From the NCBI GenBank assembly GCA_029338735.1, contig JAQYAY010000012.1:1-64000 (forward strand): a stretch of DNA of 64,000 bases. Reading direction: 5' to 3'. This document shows, piece after piece, positions 1-8,086 of the stretch (the stretch's first letter is position 1; each line of letters begins with the position of its first letter). The notes under the pieces are model-generated. The model saw only the letters and a program-made list of their open reading frames with translations. It made no database searches and was not told where the DNA came from. Source of the stretch: Lachnospiraceae bacterium. Its GTDB lineage: Bacteria; Bacillota; Clostridia; Lachnospirales; Lachnospiraceae. The position numbers and the translations under genes are program-made.

Positions 1-672
1 CTTGATCTGCTCTGCAATCTCTTCTCTTAAGCGCACTACCTTACCGGTCATCATATCGTTATGACCTGTGGCTGCCTTGTCCTCCTGCTTCTTCTCGATC
101 AGATAGTCGATACCGTAGAGAGCCACTCTTCTGTAGTCACCTACGATACGTCCTCTGCCGTATGTATCAGGAAGTCCTGTCACGATATGGCAGTGACGGG
201 CAATCTTCATCTCGTCTGTGTATGCGTCAAAAACTGCTTCGTTGTGTGTCTTGTGATACTTCGTGAAAATCTCATGAAGCTGTGGATTTGGTGTGTATCC
301 GTATGTAGTAAGAGCCTCCTCTGCCATTCTGATTCCGCCGTATGGCATGAATGCTCTCTTGAGAGGCTTGTCTGTCTGGATTCCGACTACCTGCTCGTCG
401 TCCTTCATTGAATCATCGAGATATGCAGGACCATAGGCATCGATATCGGAAACCACATCTGTCTCCATATCGAGCACTCCGCCCTTTGCTCTCTCTTCCT
501 TCTGAAGCTCCTGAAGCTTACCCCAGAGCTTGTTCGTACGCTCTGTCGGTCCTTCGAGGAAGCTCTCGTCTCCGTCATAAGGAGTGTAATTCTTCTGGAT
601 GAAGTCACGGACATTGATATCGTCGTTCCAGTGACCAGGCTTAAAGCCCTCCCATGCATCAAATGTTGTCAT
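1..672 (-). CDS. pflB: Formate C-acetyltransferase (pyruvate formate-lyase), N-terminal part, cut by window edge
   Basis: Anaerobic conversion of pyruvate and CoA to acetyl-CoA and formate; a cytosolic glycyl-radical enzyme. The frame is open from ATG at 672 to base 1 (224 codons) and so is missing from the ORF track, which needs a stop. The translation starts MTTFDAWEGFKPGHWNDDI and contains the family stretches RAFMPYGGIRMAEEAL, TGLPDTYGRGRIVGDYRRVALYG and DYLIEKK. The start is fixed by GGAGGTCTAA directly before ATG. The catalytic cysteines and glycyl-radical loop lie beyond the left edge, so intactness cannot be judged. Confidence 0.96.
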   Translation of the reverse strand, partial: MTTFDAWEGFKPGHWNDDINVRDFIQKNYTPYDGDESFLEGPTERTNKLWGKLQELQKEERAKGGVLDMETDVVSDIDAYGPAYLDDSMKDDEQVVGIQTDKPLKRAFMPYGGIRMAEEALTTYGYTPNPQLHEIFTKYHKTHNEAVFDAYTDEMKIARHCHIVTGLPDTYGRGRIVGDYRRVALYGIDYLIEKKQEDKAATGHNDMMTGKVVRLREEIAEQIK

Positions 673-710
673 TTAGACCTCCGTAGTCCTGTTGGTGAGT
701 TGCACCAAAT

Positions 711-739
711 ATTGTATAGCAATTGACGTGTAAATACAA
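711..739 (-). promoter_or_regulatory. Putative sigma-A promoter of pflB
   Basis: Read on the minus strand: TTGTAT, a 17-bp spacer, then TACAAT, about 40 nt upstream of the pflB ATG. The match is moderate. No experimental support. Confidence 0.45.
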
Positions 740-855
740 GATTTTGTTGAAAAATTTTTGTTAGCTTCTCCTAATCCTGCACACAGTATATTAGACTATC
801 AGCGGTCTTCCGTCAATATGAAAATAAAGTGTTTCTTAAATTATGCAAAAATGTG

Positions 856-1689
856 TCATTCATCCTGTGTATATGTGATATTACTCCTGATCTCGCTGAA
901 ATCCACAGACACTTCTCCGCCTGAGATCCAGACAGGAACTTTGTCATCAAAAGTATACATATGCGTCGTATTTTCATCTCCGAATATACATACAAGTATT
1001 GTCTGTGCATCAGGATCTATCATCCAGTACTCTTTCACTCCAGCACGTGCGTACTTTCCAAGCTTTATCTGCAAATCCTTACGTCTCGTAGATGGTGACA
1101 TGACCTCTATGACAAGATCCGGAGCACCTACTATTCTCGGCTTCGTTATCTTCTTTGGGTCGCAAATGATAAGTATGTCAGGTTCTACCATGGTACGATT
1201 GTCACAGTCCAGCTGGACATCAAGAGGTGATACACATACACGGCATCCAGGATGGTATTTCTGCATGTTCCTGAAAAAAGTCACTAGCTCAACTATAATA
1301 GCCTGATGTACATATGAGGGTGCTGCCATGTCATACAATATTCCATCTATCAGCTCTGCTCTCTGGTCGTCCGGAAGATTCAGATAATCAAGAACCGTAT
1401 AATATCCCTGCCTCGGATACTTTGGATCACGTGCCCATTCCGGAACATATGGTGCATCTGATAAATCATTTCTGTAACTCACCTCTGCTACCATTCTGCC
1501 ATTTGTATAGTCCTGACTCCCCGTATAAAGAGCCTTCTCTATCGCAGCCACCGTGTCAACTCCTGGGGATTTCGTGATACCGGCAAGTACCTTCTGTACT
1601 GTGCTCTCGGGCACTCCGCTCATCCTGGCAATCTGCGCATATGTATATCCCAGCCTCTTCCTCTGTCTCTGCATCTCTTCTATAGTCAT
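856..1689 (-). CDS. HTH-Uma2 family putative nuclease (DUF820)
   Basis: Residues 1-45 form a lambda-repressor-like helix-turn-helix (RLGYTYAQIARMSGVPESTVQKVL). Residues from about 95 form a Uma2/DUF820 domain of the PD-(D/E)xK nuclease fold, with VEPDILIICD and DLVIEVMSPSTRRKDL followed by KLGKYARAGVKEYWMID. The putative metal-binding Asp, Glu and Lys are present. Uma2 proteins are widespread and their biological role is not settled. SD AAAGGAGAG precedes the ATG. The gene is monocistronic, between guaB and pflB, with a consensus promoter overlapping an inverted repeat, which suggests the HTH may repress its own gene (inference). It could instead be a remnant of a mobile nuclease. Confidence 0.85.
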   Translation of the reverse strand: MTIEEMQRQRKRLGYTYAQIARMSGVPESTVQKVLAGITKSPGVDTVAAIEKALYTGSQDYTNGRMVAEVSYRNDLSDAPYVPEWARDPKYPRQGYYTVLDYLNLPDDQRAELIDGILYDMAAPSYVHQAIIVELVTFFRNMQKYHPGCRVCVSPLDVQLDCDNRTMVEPDILIICDPKKITKPRIVGAPDLVIEVMSPSTRRKDLQIKLGKYARAGVKEYWMIDPDAQTILVCIFGDENTTHMYTFDDKVPVWISGGEVSVDFSEIRSNITYTQDE

Positions 1690-1721
1690 GATTCTCTCCT
1701 TTCGAATGACTGTTCTTTTTT

Positions 1722-1782
1722 ATTATACCAGCTCTAAAAGGTCGTGTCAATCATATATGGATTTTCTATAATATATGATTGA
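1722..1782 (-). promoter_or_regulatory. Consensus promoter with a 12-bp inverted-repeat operator for the HTH-Uma2 gene
   Basis: On the minus strand a perfect TTGACA-17-TATAAT promoter (1750..1745 and 1727..1722) lies about 33 nt upstream of the ATG. The -35 box overlaps the inner end of a perfect inverted repeat: TCAATCATATAT at 1747-1758 and its complement ATATATGATTGA at 1771-1782, 12 bp apart. A repressor bound there would block the -35 box. Confidence 0.75.
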
Positions 1783-1838
1783 TATCCATCATTACTACAA
1801 GAAAACAGGCCAGCAGTAAATTTTATCATTATAAAAAT

Positions 1839-1875
1839 AAGTGCAGTCGGAGTTGATTACTCTCCAACTACACTT
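1839..1875 (-). terminator. Second hairpin downstream of guaB
   Basis: A 14-bp stem, AAGTGTAGTTGGAG pairing with CTCCGACTGCACTT (two G-U pairs on the minus strand), followed by ATTTTTATAA. It lies just beyond the first guaB terminator and may be a back-up terminator. Confidence 0.6.
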
Positions 1876-1885
1876 TTATGGTACT

Positions 1886-1914
1886 AAAAAGAGCCCGGCC
1901 GCCTGACCGGACTC
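1886..1914 (-). terminator. Rho-independent terminator of guaB
   Basis: On the minus strand GAGTCCGG and CCGGGCTC pair around a short loop and are followed by TTTTT. It starts about 20 nt after the guaB stop codon. Confidence 0.8.
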
Positions 1915-1934
1915 CTGAATGATTTTTAAAAATA

Positions 1935-3392
1935 TTACTCGTCAATTGAGTAGTTCGGAGCTTCCTTTGTGATATGGATATCATGCGGATGGCTCTCTTT
2001 GAGGGCTGCATTCGAGATCTTGATGAACTTGCCCTTTTCCTGAAGATCCTTGATCGTAGGAGCTCCATTGTAGCCCATACCACTTCTGATGCCGCCGACC
2101 ATCTGGAAGATGACATCCTCTACGCTGCCCTTGTATGCGACACGTCCTTCAACGCCTTCCGGAACGAGCTTTCTTGCACCTTCCTGGAAGTAACGGTCCT
2201 TGGAACCATTCTCCATTGCTGCGATAGAACCCATGCCTCTGTATACTTTGTACTTACGGCCCTGATAGAGCTCTGTAGCTCCCGGTGCTTCATCACATCC
2301 TGCGAAAAGAGAGCCCATCATGCAGACATTACCACCTGCTGCAAGAGCCTTGACCATATCTCCTGAGAACTGAATACCACCATCAGCAATAACAGGGATA
2401 TCATATTTCTTTGCGACATTATAGCAGTCCATGATAGCTGTGATCTGTGGAACACCGATACCAGCTACGACACGGGTCGTACAGATAGAACCAGGTCCGA
2501 TACCACACTTGACTGCATCAGCTCCGGCCTCGATAAGGTGCTTTGCGCCCTCGCCTGTTGCTATATTTCCGGCTATTACCTGAAGATCAGGCCATGCTGC
2601 CTTTATCTCTCTTACTGCATTAAGGATATTCTTTGAATCTCCGTGTGCTGAGTCTACTACTATACAGTCAACCTTTGCCTTGACAAGCGCCTCTGTACGC
2701 TCCATCATATTGGCGGTGATTCCGACTCCGGCTCCACAGACGAGACGTCCCTGTGAATCCTTTGCTGAATTAGGGTACTTGATCTGCTTCTCGATATCCT
2801 TTATAGTGATGAGTCCCTTGAGCCTGCCTTCCTTATCAACGATAGGGAGCTTCTCTTTACGGGCCTTGGCAAGGATCTTCTTTGCCTCCTCGAGTGTCAC
2901 GCCCTCAGGAGCTGTGATCAGATTCTCGGATGTCATGACTTCCTTTATAGGTCTGTCATAGTGCTCTTCAAACTTCAGATCACGGTTCGTGATGATACCT
3001 ACGAGCCTGCCATCCTTTTCTGTGATAGGGACACCTGAGATGCGGAACTTGTGCATCAGGTCCTCAGCATCCTGTAATGTATTGTCTGGTGAGAGGAAAA
3101 ATGGATCTGTGATGACGCCATTCTCTGATCTCTTGACCTTGTCAACCTCATCTGCCTGAGCCTCGATTGACATATTCTTGTGGATGATTCCGATTCCACC
3201 CTGTCTGGCCATTGCTATAGCCATGCGGTGCTCGGTTACTGTATCCATAGCTGCTGACATCAGCGGTACATTAAGAGTGATCGTATTCGTCAGCTTCGTA
3301 GTAAGGTCTATCATATTCGGAGTAACATCCGAATACTGAGGCACTAACAGCACATCATCAAATGTGATTCCTTCTCCAATTATTGAAGCCAT
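1935..3392 (-). CDS. guaB: IMP dehydrogenase
   Basis: Oxidises IMP to XMP with NAD+, the committed step of GTP synthesis; cytosolic tetramer. At 485 residues it is full length. The TIM barrel starts [13 protein letters not shown]; two CBS domains occupy about residues 95-205; the catalytic loop [15 protein letters not shown] carries Cys304. The flap with [13 protein letters not shown] and the C-terminal [12 protein letters not shown] are present. SD GAGG precedes the ATG. It appears monocistronic, with two hairpins downstream. No purine riboswitch was seen upstream. Confidence 0.97.
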   Translation of the reverse strand: MASIIGEGITFDDVLLVPQYSDVTPNMIDLTTKLTNTITLNVPLMSAAMDTVTEHRMAIAMARQGGIGIIHKNMSIEAQADEVDKVKRSENGVITDPFFLSPDNTLQDAEDLMHKFRISGVPITEKDGRLVGIITNRDLKFEEHYDRPIKEVMTSENLITAPEGVTLEEAKKILAKARKEKLPIVDKEGRLKGLITIKDIEKQIKYPNSAKDSQGRLVCGAGVGITANMMERTEALVKAKVDCIVVDSAHGDSKNILNAVREIKAAWPDLQVIAGNIATGEGAKHLIEAGADAVKCGIGPGSICTTRVVAGIGVPQITAIMDCYNVAKKYDIPVIADGGIQFSGDMVKALAAGGNVCMMGSLFAGCDEAPGATELYQGRKYKVYRGMGSIAAMENGSKDRYFQEGARKLVPEGVEGRVAYKGSVEDVIFQMVGGIRSGMGYNGAPTIKDLQEKGKFIKISNAALKESHPHDIHITKEAPNYSIDE

Positions 3393-3473
3393 TTTTTCCT
3401 CGCTTTCTTATCTATCAAATGGGTAATTTAATAAAGTCTAGCAAAAAGGAGGGGTGGTGTCAAGAGGAAAAAG

Positions 3474-3923
3474 TCATCTGAAAAGCCACATGAAAAATGA
3501 TGCATATACTGCTGCAAGCACTGCTCCTGCTGTCACATCCAGAGCCGAATGCACACCGCCCTTTACACGGATAATGCAGAGACATACAGCTATGATGAGC
3601 ATTACTACGCCTGAGAAATGAAGATAGAATACATACATCATGGCTATCATTGTGACAGAAAACGCGTGGCGGCTTGGAAAGCTGTGGCCCTTTGTCTTCT
3701 TCGGAATGATAGGAGGTATCCCTGTCTTCTCATATGGTCTCGGGAAGTTCAGCCGGTCACGGATTACAGTTTCTAATATAAAACCAGTAGCCGGAATCAG
3801 AAGAGCTCTCAGGATATCAGCTCCGAATCCGTACTTGGCAACGATGTATATAAGAAGTATAATATACGCTGCATATGTAATTGCAGTCAGTATCTTGTCA
3901 GAATAAATCAGGAATTTCTTCAT
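3474..3923 (-). CDS. PAP2 superfamily membrane phosphatase
   Basis: 149 residues with about five hydrophobic segments and the three phosphatase motifs: R-X6-RP around RDRLNFPRP (Arg where Lys is usual), FPSRHAFS (PSGH-type) and RVKGGVHSALD (R-X5-H-X3-D). Family members hydrolyse lipid phosphates such as undecaprenyl pyrophosphate or phosphatidate; the substrate cannot be told from sequence. No Shine-Dalgarno precedes the ATG. Instead TATACT ends 6 nt before it, so the mRNA may be leaderless, although the -35 region is poor. Confidence 0.88.
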   Translation of the reverse strand: MKKFLIYSDKILTAITYAAYIILLIYIVAKYGFGADILRALLIPATGFILETVIRDRLNFPRPYEKTGIPPIIPKKTKGHSFPSRHAFSVTMIAMMYVFYLHFSGVVMLIIAVCLCIIRVKGGVHSALDVTAGAVLAAVYASFFMWLFR

Positions 3924-4019
3924 GAGAACAGTATATACTATTTGAGATCACAATCATAGATTTCACCATCTTTGCGGCGTCACTCCTGCAGAATACAGGA
4001 ACAGCAAGGGGCAGTTGAT

Positions 4020-4724
4020 CTAGGAAATGATATCAAGATTCCAGTCCTTATTGTCAAGTGCAGTCTTCACATCAGCCCTGAACTGCTTCCAGGCCTTCGG
4101 GTGCTCTACGAAGTACTTCGGACAGTTTTTTCCTGTCACGTCATAGTGGCGGATGATATCGTCCGAAGTGAGGCCGAATCTGTGGCAGAGATAGGCACAG
4201 AGCTTCACGAGAGACGAATATGTCTTCTCAGTAAACCTGCCATTTTCTGCATAATAACAGCACTCTATTGACAGGGTGTCGGAATTCCTGTCATTAGATG
4301 CATATGCCACTTCCTTTGTCGGTATGCACTGTATGATCTCACCATCCAGTCCGACAACAAAATGACTGCTTGCAAAAGTTTTGTGGCTGTCCTTTAGTCC
4401 CTCGAAGTAATTACGGTTTTCCATTGCTGTAGATCCAGGATTTGCGGTGTAGTGAACCACTATGCCCTTTACTTTTTCAAGCTTTATCTCAGGTCTTGAA
4501 TACTTATTTGGCGTCAGGAGCTCCACATCTATTGAATCAGATGCATCTGCACTGTCGTACTGTTCTTCTGCTGCCTTTGCTGCAGCCTCCTGTGCCTTTT
4601 TCTCCTGACATCCGTGCACCACGAGTGCCACTATTATTATCAGTACGATTACCGCTATTACAGCAATTATCCTTCTGTTATTTTTCTTTTTCTTCTTTTT
4701 TCTTCTGGAAACCAAACGACTCAT
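4020..4724 (-). CDS. Membrane-anchored N-acetylmuramoyl-L-alanine amidase (Amidase_2/PGRP fold)
   Basis: Probably cleaves the MurNAc-L-Ala bond of peptidoglycan outside the membrane. The N-terminus has a lysine block (RRKKKKKKNNRR) followed by one membrane segment (about 18-38) and no cleavage site, then a linker and an Amidase_2 domain from about residue 85. Zinc ligands are visible: His in IVVHYTANPG, and His plus Cys in RHYDVTGKNCP. The acidic ETIECC-like region appears as SIECCYY. The gene lacks a ribosome binding site; a good promoter ends 7 nt before the ATG. It is divergent from carD. Confidence 0.92.
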   Translation of the reverse strand: MSRLVSRRKKKKKKNNRRIIAVIAVIVLIIIVALVVHGCQEKKAQEAAAKAAEEQYDSADASDSIDVELLTPNKYSRPEIKLEKVKGIVVHYTANPGSTAMENRNYFEGLKDSHKTFASSHFVVGLDGEIIQCIPTKEVAYASNDRNSDTLSIECCYYAENGRFTEKTYSSLVKLCAYLCHRFGLTSDDIIRHYDVTGKNCPKYFVEHPKAWKQFRADVKTALDNKDWNLDIIS

Positions 4725-4731
4725 AGTCTGT

Positions 4732-4760
4732 ATTTTATACTTTTGATCCGGTATTGTGAA
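4732..4760 (-). promoter_or_regulatory. Promoter of the amidase gene (leaderless configuration)
   Basis: Minus strand TTCACA-17-TAAAAT, followed by seven bases and the ATG at 4724. Transcription starting about 7 nt after the -10 box would begin at or next to the start codon. Confidence 0.65.
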
Positions 4761-4830
4761 GTGGCTTCAGGAAACTTTAATTATTTCTTAAATTTTTCTT
4801 AAATTTTTTCAAAAAAATCCTGAAAAAGCC

Positions 4831-4902
4831 TTGCATTTACGCGTTCCTTGTGTTATAGTACCATATTTTGCCCTTACATTTTTCATAAAAACGTGTTATA
4901 AT
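4831..4902 (+). promoter_or_regulatory. Tandem extended -10 promoters of carD
   Basis: Two promoters in series: TTGCAT-17-TATAGT (4831-4859) and TTACAT-17-TATAAT (4874-4902). Both -10 boxes are preceded by TGT, giving the extended -10 TG motif, and both share GTGTTATA. The carD ATG is 32 nt downstream of the second -10 box. Confidence 0.7.
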
Positions 4903-4934
4903 ATTATTTGTGAAAAAGAAGAACAGGAGGACAC

Positions 4935-5444
4935 ATGTACAAAGTAGGCGATTATCTGATGCACGAGACCTCAGGCGTATGCCAGGTCAAGGATATTTCT
5001 GAGAAGGCACTTCACGGCAAGGGTTCGGAGAAGATGTATTACAGTCTCGAGCCTATATTCGAAAAGGGCAAGGCTACAGTCATCACTCCGGTAGATTCGA
5101 ATTCAAGGATTCGTGATGTGAAGAGTTCAGACGAGTTTGAGGAACTTCTCGATGAGGTTTCAGGAATTGACGTGATCCACGAAGAAGGCAACAGAGCGCG
5201 TACCGAGAAGTTCAAAGAGAAGATGTCATTGTTCGATCCGAAGCCGCTCGCTTCAGTTGTGAAGAGTATCTATCTCCACCAGAAGCAGAGAATCGCAGCT
5301 GGCAAGAAGCCTATGAGCTCAGATGAGAGAGTTATGGAAGTCGCTGGTCAGCGTCTCTTCGAAGAGATGGCTTTCGCAATGAAGTCTGATATGGATACAG
5401 TGAAGAAGGCTTTCTTCGGGAAGCTCGACGGAGACAGGGAATGA
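4935..5444 (+). CDS. CarD-like transcriptional regulator
   Basis: 169 residues. The N-terminal CarD/TRCF RNA-polymerase-interacting domain starts YKVGDYLMHETSGVCQVKDI and runs to about residue 65. A helical C-terminal domain follows (SVVKSIYLHQKQRIAAGKK, SSDERVMEVAGQRLFEEMA). CarD family proteins bind the RNA polymerase beta subunit and stabilise open promoter complexes. SD CAGGAGG is well placed. The stop overlaps the next start by 4 bp (ATGA), so the pair is translationally coupled. Driven by two tandem promoters. Confidence 0.92.
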   Translation: MYKVGDYLMHETSGVCQVKDISEKALHGKGSEKMYYSLEPIFEKGKATVITPVDSNSRIRDVKSSDEFEELLDEVSGIDVIHEEGNRARTEKFKEKMSLFDPKPLASVVKSIYLHQKQRIAAGKKPMSSDERVMEVAGQRLFEEMAFAMKSDMDTVKKAFFGKLDGDRE

Positions 5445-5743
5445 TAGAGCTTCTCGCAGTTCAGAGTATTGATCACAAGCTGGACAAGCACATCTCCGTG
5501 ATCACCGGCAATTACGAATATTATTATGCCTGTGGTATCTTAGACCGCAGGCTTTCTTTAGGCCTGTCGAGCGATATGAAGCCGGCAGAGCTTTTCGATA
5601 AGGTACAGGAGGCTCTTCATGATAAGCCTCTTGACCCTGAGGGTGATTATCTGATATATCTGCTGAAGCGGTATGAACCTGAAGATAAGTATGATGAACA
5701 GATGGGGGAGTTGTTTGAGGCCGGGCTTAGTTGCGAGTTATAA
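5441..5743 (+). CDS. Small protein of unknown function coupled to CarD
   Basis: 100 residues, soluble, with no recognised domain. The start ATG overlaps the carD stop (ATGA). It has charged helices (KPAELFDKVQEALHDKPLDPEG, LLKRYEPEDKYDEQMGELFEAG) and no Cys-rich or membrane features. The last codons (Ser-Cys-Glu-Leu-stop) are encoded by the first two units of the heptad-repeat element that follows, so the native C-terminus may have been changed by that element. The partnership with CarD is inferred from coupling only. Confidence 0.7.
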   Translation: MIELLAVQSIDHKLDKHISVITGNYEYYYACGILDRRLSLGLSSDMKPAELFDKVQEALHDKPLDPEGDYLIYLLKRYEPEDKYDEQMGELFEAGLSCEL

Positions 5744-5847
5744 GTTGTCAGTTTTAAGTTACCCCTCTGGGAAGCCTTGTTTTTCAGGCAGCCCAGAGGG
5801 GTGCTTTTAACTTTGAACTTTAATCTTGAAACTCGAAACCTGAAACT
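5729..5847. repeat. Heptad inverted-repeat element 1 with central bidirectional terminator
   Basis: Five phased 7-bp units AGTTNNN (5729-5763) lead into a perfect 11-bp stem, ACCCCTCTGGG/CCCAGAGGGGT (5761-5771 and 5792-5802). Six phased units of the complementary type NNNAACT follow (5806-5847). The element lies between two convergent operons and provides stop codons at both ends: TAA for the CarD partner and TAG for ntpD. The GC-rich stem can serve as a terminator for either strand. Confidence 0.8.
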
Positions 5848-6526
5848 AGTCCTTCAGCGGCTCACTATCCCGCTTCTCCTTGTAATGATGCGCATCTTCG
5901 AGCATCATGTCCTTGACCTTCATCAGGCGGACCTGTGATGAACGCTCATTCTCATCGAGCTTCATAGTTATATACTTGATATTTTCCTGTGTCTGAGGGA
6001 TCAGCACATGCTCAAGTGCATTTACACGACGGCGGGTCTTCTCAATTTCTGCTGCCATGAGCTGGCAGGATTTCTCGCTCTCTGCGAGCTTCAATAGCTT
6101 TGGCAAAAGCTGTGACAGACGTCCTACTCCTTCATCGAGATCTGCCGATGTGAATGCGTATCCGTATGGATAGAAATCACCGTCGCTAGAGCCTCTGAAT
6201 GTTGGCTTGAATACTGGTATCTCTACACTCATGACATTCTTCGTGGACACATCGACTGACGCCTCCTGCTTTGGTGCCATGAATGCGACTGAGACTGCTT
6301 CCTGAGACATCTGAGATCCGGCCAGAACGAAGCTCTTATTGGCCTTCTTGATCTCCTCTTCCACTTCTTCACGAAGCTCCTTATCCTCACGGACGAGATC
6401 AAGGAAGCGACGCATCAGCTCATCTCTTTTATCTTTTAGAAGCTTATGCCCTTTAAGAGCCGTCTGGAGTTTTTTCTTCTGGCGGGTCAGTTCCATTCTG
6501 GTTGGGTTTACATGTGACGCAGCCAT
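5846..6526 (-). CDS. ntpD: V-type ATPase subunit D (central rotor shaft)
   Basis: 226 residues, mostly helical, starting with the family signature NPTRMELTRQKKKLQTALKGHKLLKDKRDELMRRF. The C-terminal coiled coil returns with RRRVNALEHVLIPQTQENIKYI. Subunit D is the coiled-coil shaft that turns inside the A3B3 head. It is the last gene of the operon. SD CAGGAGG precedes the ATG. A 128-bp inverted repeat separates it from ntpB, and its stop lies at the edge of heptad element 1. Confidence 0.96.
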   Translation of the reverse strand: MAASHVNPTRMELTRQKKKLQTALKGHKLLKDKRDELMRRFLDLVREDKELREEVEEEIKKANKSFVLAGSQMSQEAVSVAFMAPKQEASVDVSTKNVMSVEIPVFKPTFRGSSDGDFYPYGYAFTSADLDEGVGRLSQLLPKLLKLAESEKSCQLMAAEIEKTRRRVNALEHVLIPQTQENIKYITMKLDENERSSQVRLMKVKDMMLEDAHHYKEKRDSEPLKD

Positions 6527-6555
6527 AATATACCTCCTGTTCCTAAATTTCGGTC

Positions 6556-6683
6556 AGATGCCACATGCAGTTGTTCGAGACGCGCTCTCGCTCAGTTCTC
6601 GACGTAGCGGACGCATAACGCAGCAAAAAACGCTGCGTAAGCGCCGACGTCTCGAAAGGTCTCTCACAACTCATGTGGCATCT
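6556..6683. repeat. 128-bp nested inverted-repeat element between ntpB and ntpD
   Basis: Outer arms AGATGCCACATG-c-AGTTGT (6556-6574) and ACAACT-CATGTGGCATCT (6666-6683) pair over 18 bp with one bulge. Inside them TCGAGACG (6575-6582) pairs with CGTCTCGA (6648-6655), and a third stem ACGCAGC/GCTGCGT (6618-6638) encloses an A-rich loop. The layout resembles a non-autonomous mobile or palindromic intergenic repeat. It lies inside the ntp operon transcript and would form a long cruciform or hairpin. Confidence 0.8.
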
Positions 6684-6709
6684 TCCCTCTTATTTTCAAA
6701 AAAGTTATC

Positions 6710-8086
6710 TTATGACTTCTTCTCATAGTATTGGTCAAGGAACTCATCCTTGATTCGCTTGAGCTCGCTTCGAGGAAGGATTCGCAGAAGGTCCCAGCCG
6801 ATATCGAGTGTCTCCTCGATCGAGCGGTCTGAATTGTAGCCCTGATTTACGTACTTCTCTTCGAACTCATCAGCGAACTTCGCATAGAGTTTGTCGATAT
6901 CTGTAAGAGCTGCTTCACCAAGGATGATCATGAGTTCCTTCGCGTCCTTACCTCGGGCATAGGCTGCAAAGAGCTGGTTCATCGTATTCGCATGATCGGC
7001 ACGTGTCTTTCCTTCACCGATTCCCTTATCCTTGAGTCGCGAAAGAGATGGCAGCACGTCGATTGGCGGCTGGATGCCCTTCTGATAGAGTTCTCTGGAG
7101 AGGATGATCTGTCCCTCAGTGATGTATCCGGTCAGGTCGGGGATAGGATGAGTCTTGTCATCCTCAGGCATTGTAAGGATTGGAATCATCGTGATAGAAC
7201 CCTTCTTGCCCTTCTGACGTCCGGCTCTCTCATACAGAGATGCGAGATCTGTGTACATGTATCCAGGATATCCACGACGTCCCGGAACCTCTTTACGTGC
7301 TGCTGAAATCTCACGAAGTGCATCTGCGTAGTTCGTGATATCTGTCATTATTACAAGCACGTGCATATTTTTCTCGAATGCCAGATACTCGGCTGCTGTA
7401 AGAGCCATTCGCGGTGTTGCGATACGCTCTACTGCCGGGTCATTGGCCAGGTTTACGAACAAGACTGTCCTGTCGATAGCTCCTGACTCACGGAATGACT
7501 CCTGGAAGAAGTGGGCTTCCTCGAATGTGATTCCCATTGCTGCGAATACCACGGCGAATGATTCATCTGTTCCACGAACCTTTGCCTGACGCGCGATCTG
7601 CGCTGCAAGCTGTGAATGTGGTAGTCCTGATGCTGAGAAAATAGGGAGCTTCTGTCCACGGACCAGAGTATTGAGTCCGTCTATAGCTGAGATTCCTGTC
7701 TCGATGAACTCCTCAGGATAAGCTCTTGCAGCCGGATTCATCGGGAGACCGTTGATATCACGTCTCTCATCCGGAAGTATCTCAGGGCCTCCGTCTATAG
7801 GTCTGCCAAGTCCGTCGAATACACGGCCTAGCATATCCTCTGATACACCAAGCTCCATAGGACGGCCAAGGAATCTGACCTTTGAAGTATCAAGATTTAT
7901 TCCGGTTGATGGCTCAAACAGCTGAACCAGTGCATTGCCGCCATCAATCTCAAGAACCTTGCAACGACGCTTCTCGCCATTCTCCAGTTCGAGTTCTCCA
8001 AGCTCATCATATGTGACACCACTGACGCCACGCACGAGCATCAGAGGGCCGGAGACTTCCTGTATGGTTCTGTATTCTCTAGGCAT
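6710..8086 (-). CDS. ntpB: V-type ATPase subunit B
   Basis: 458 residues; the non-catalytic nucleotide-site subunit of the A3B3 head. It lacks a canonical P-loop, and the corresponding region is [19 protein letters not shown], as is typical for subunit [18 protein letters not shown] and [16 protein letters not shown] are family stretches. The ATG follows the ntpA stop codon without a gap, with SD AGGAGG inside the end of ntpA, so translation is coupled and gives 1:1 synthesis. Confidence 0.97.
   Translation of the reverse strand: MPREYRTIQEVSGPLMLVRGVSGVTYDELGELELENGEKRRCKVLEIDGGNALVQLFEPSTGINLDTSKVRFLGRPMELGVSEDMLGRVFDGLGRPIDGGPEILPDERRDINGLPMNPAARAYPEEFIETGISAIDGLNTLVRGQKLPIFSASGLPHSQLAAQIARQAKVRGTDESFAVVFAAMGITFEEAHFFQESFRESGAIDRTVLFVNLANDPAVERIATPRMALTAAEYLAFEKNMHVLVIMTDITNYADALREISAARKEVPGRRGYPGYMYTDLASLYERAGRQKGKKGSITMIPILTMPEDDKTHPIPDLTGYITEGQIILSRELYQKGIQPPIDVLPSLSRLKDKGIGEGKTRADHANTMNQLFAAYARGKDAKELMIILGEAALTDIDKLYAKFADEFEEKYVNQGYNSDRSIEETLDIGWDLLRILPRSELKRIKDEFLDQYYEKKS

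Noticed and set aside
758-1306. 182-aa plus-strand ORF
   Set aside because: Antisense to the HTH-Uma2 gene, which is supported by domains, SD and promoter.
3393-3473. Purine riboswitch upstream of guaB
   Set aside because: The short leader shows no purine aptamer core and no terminator.
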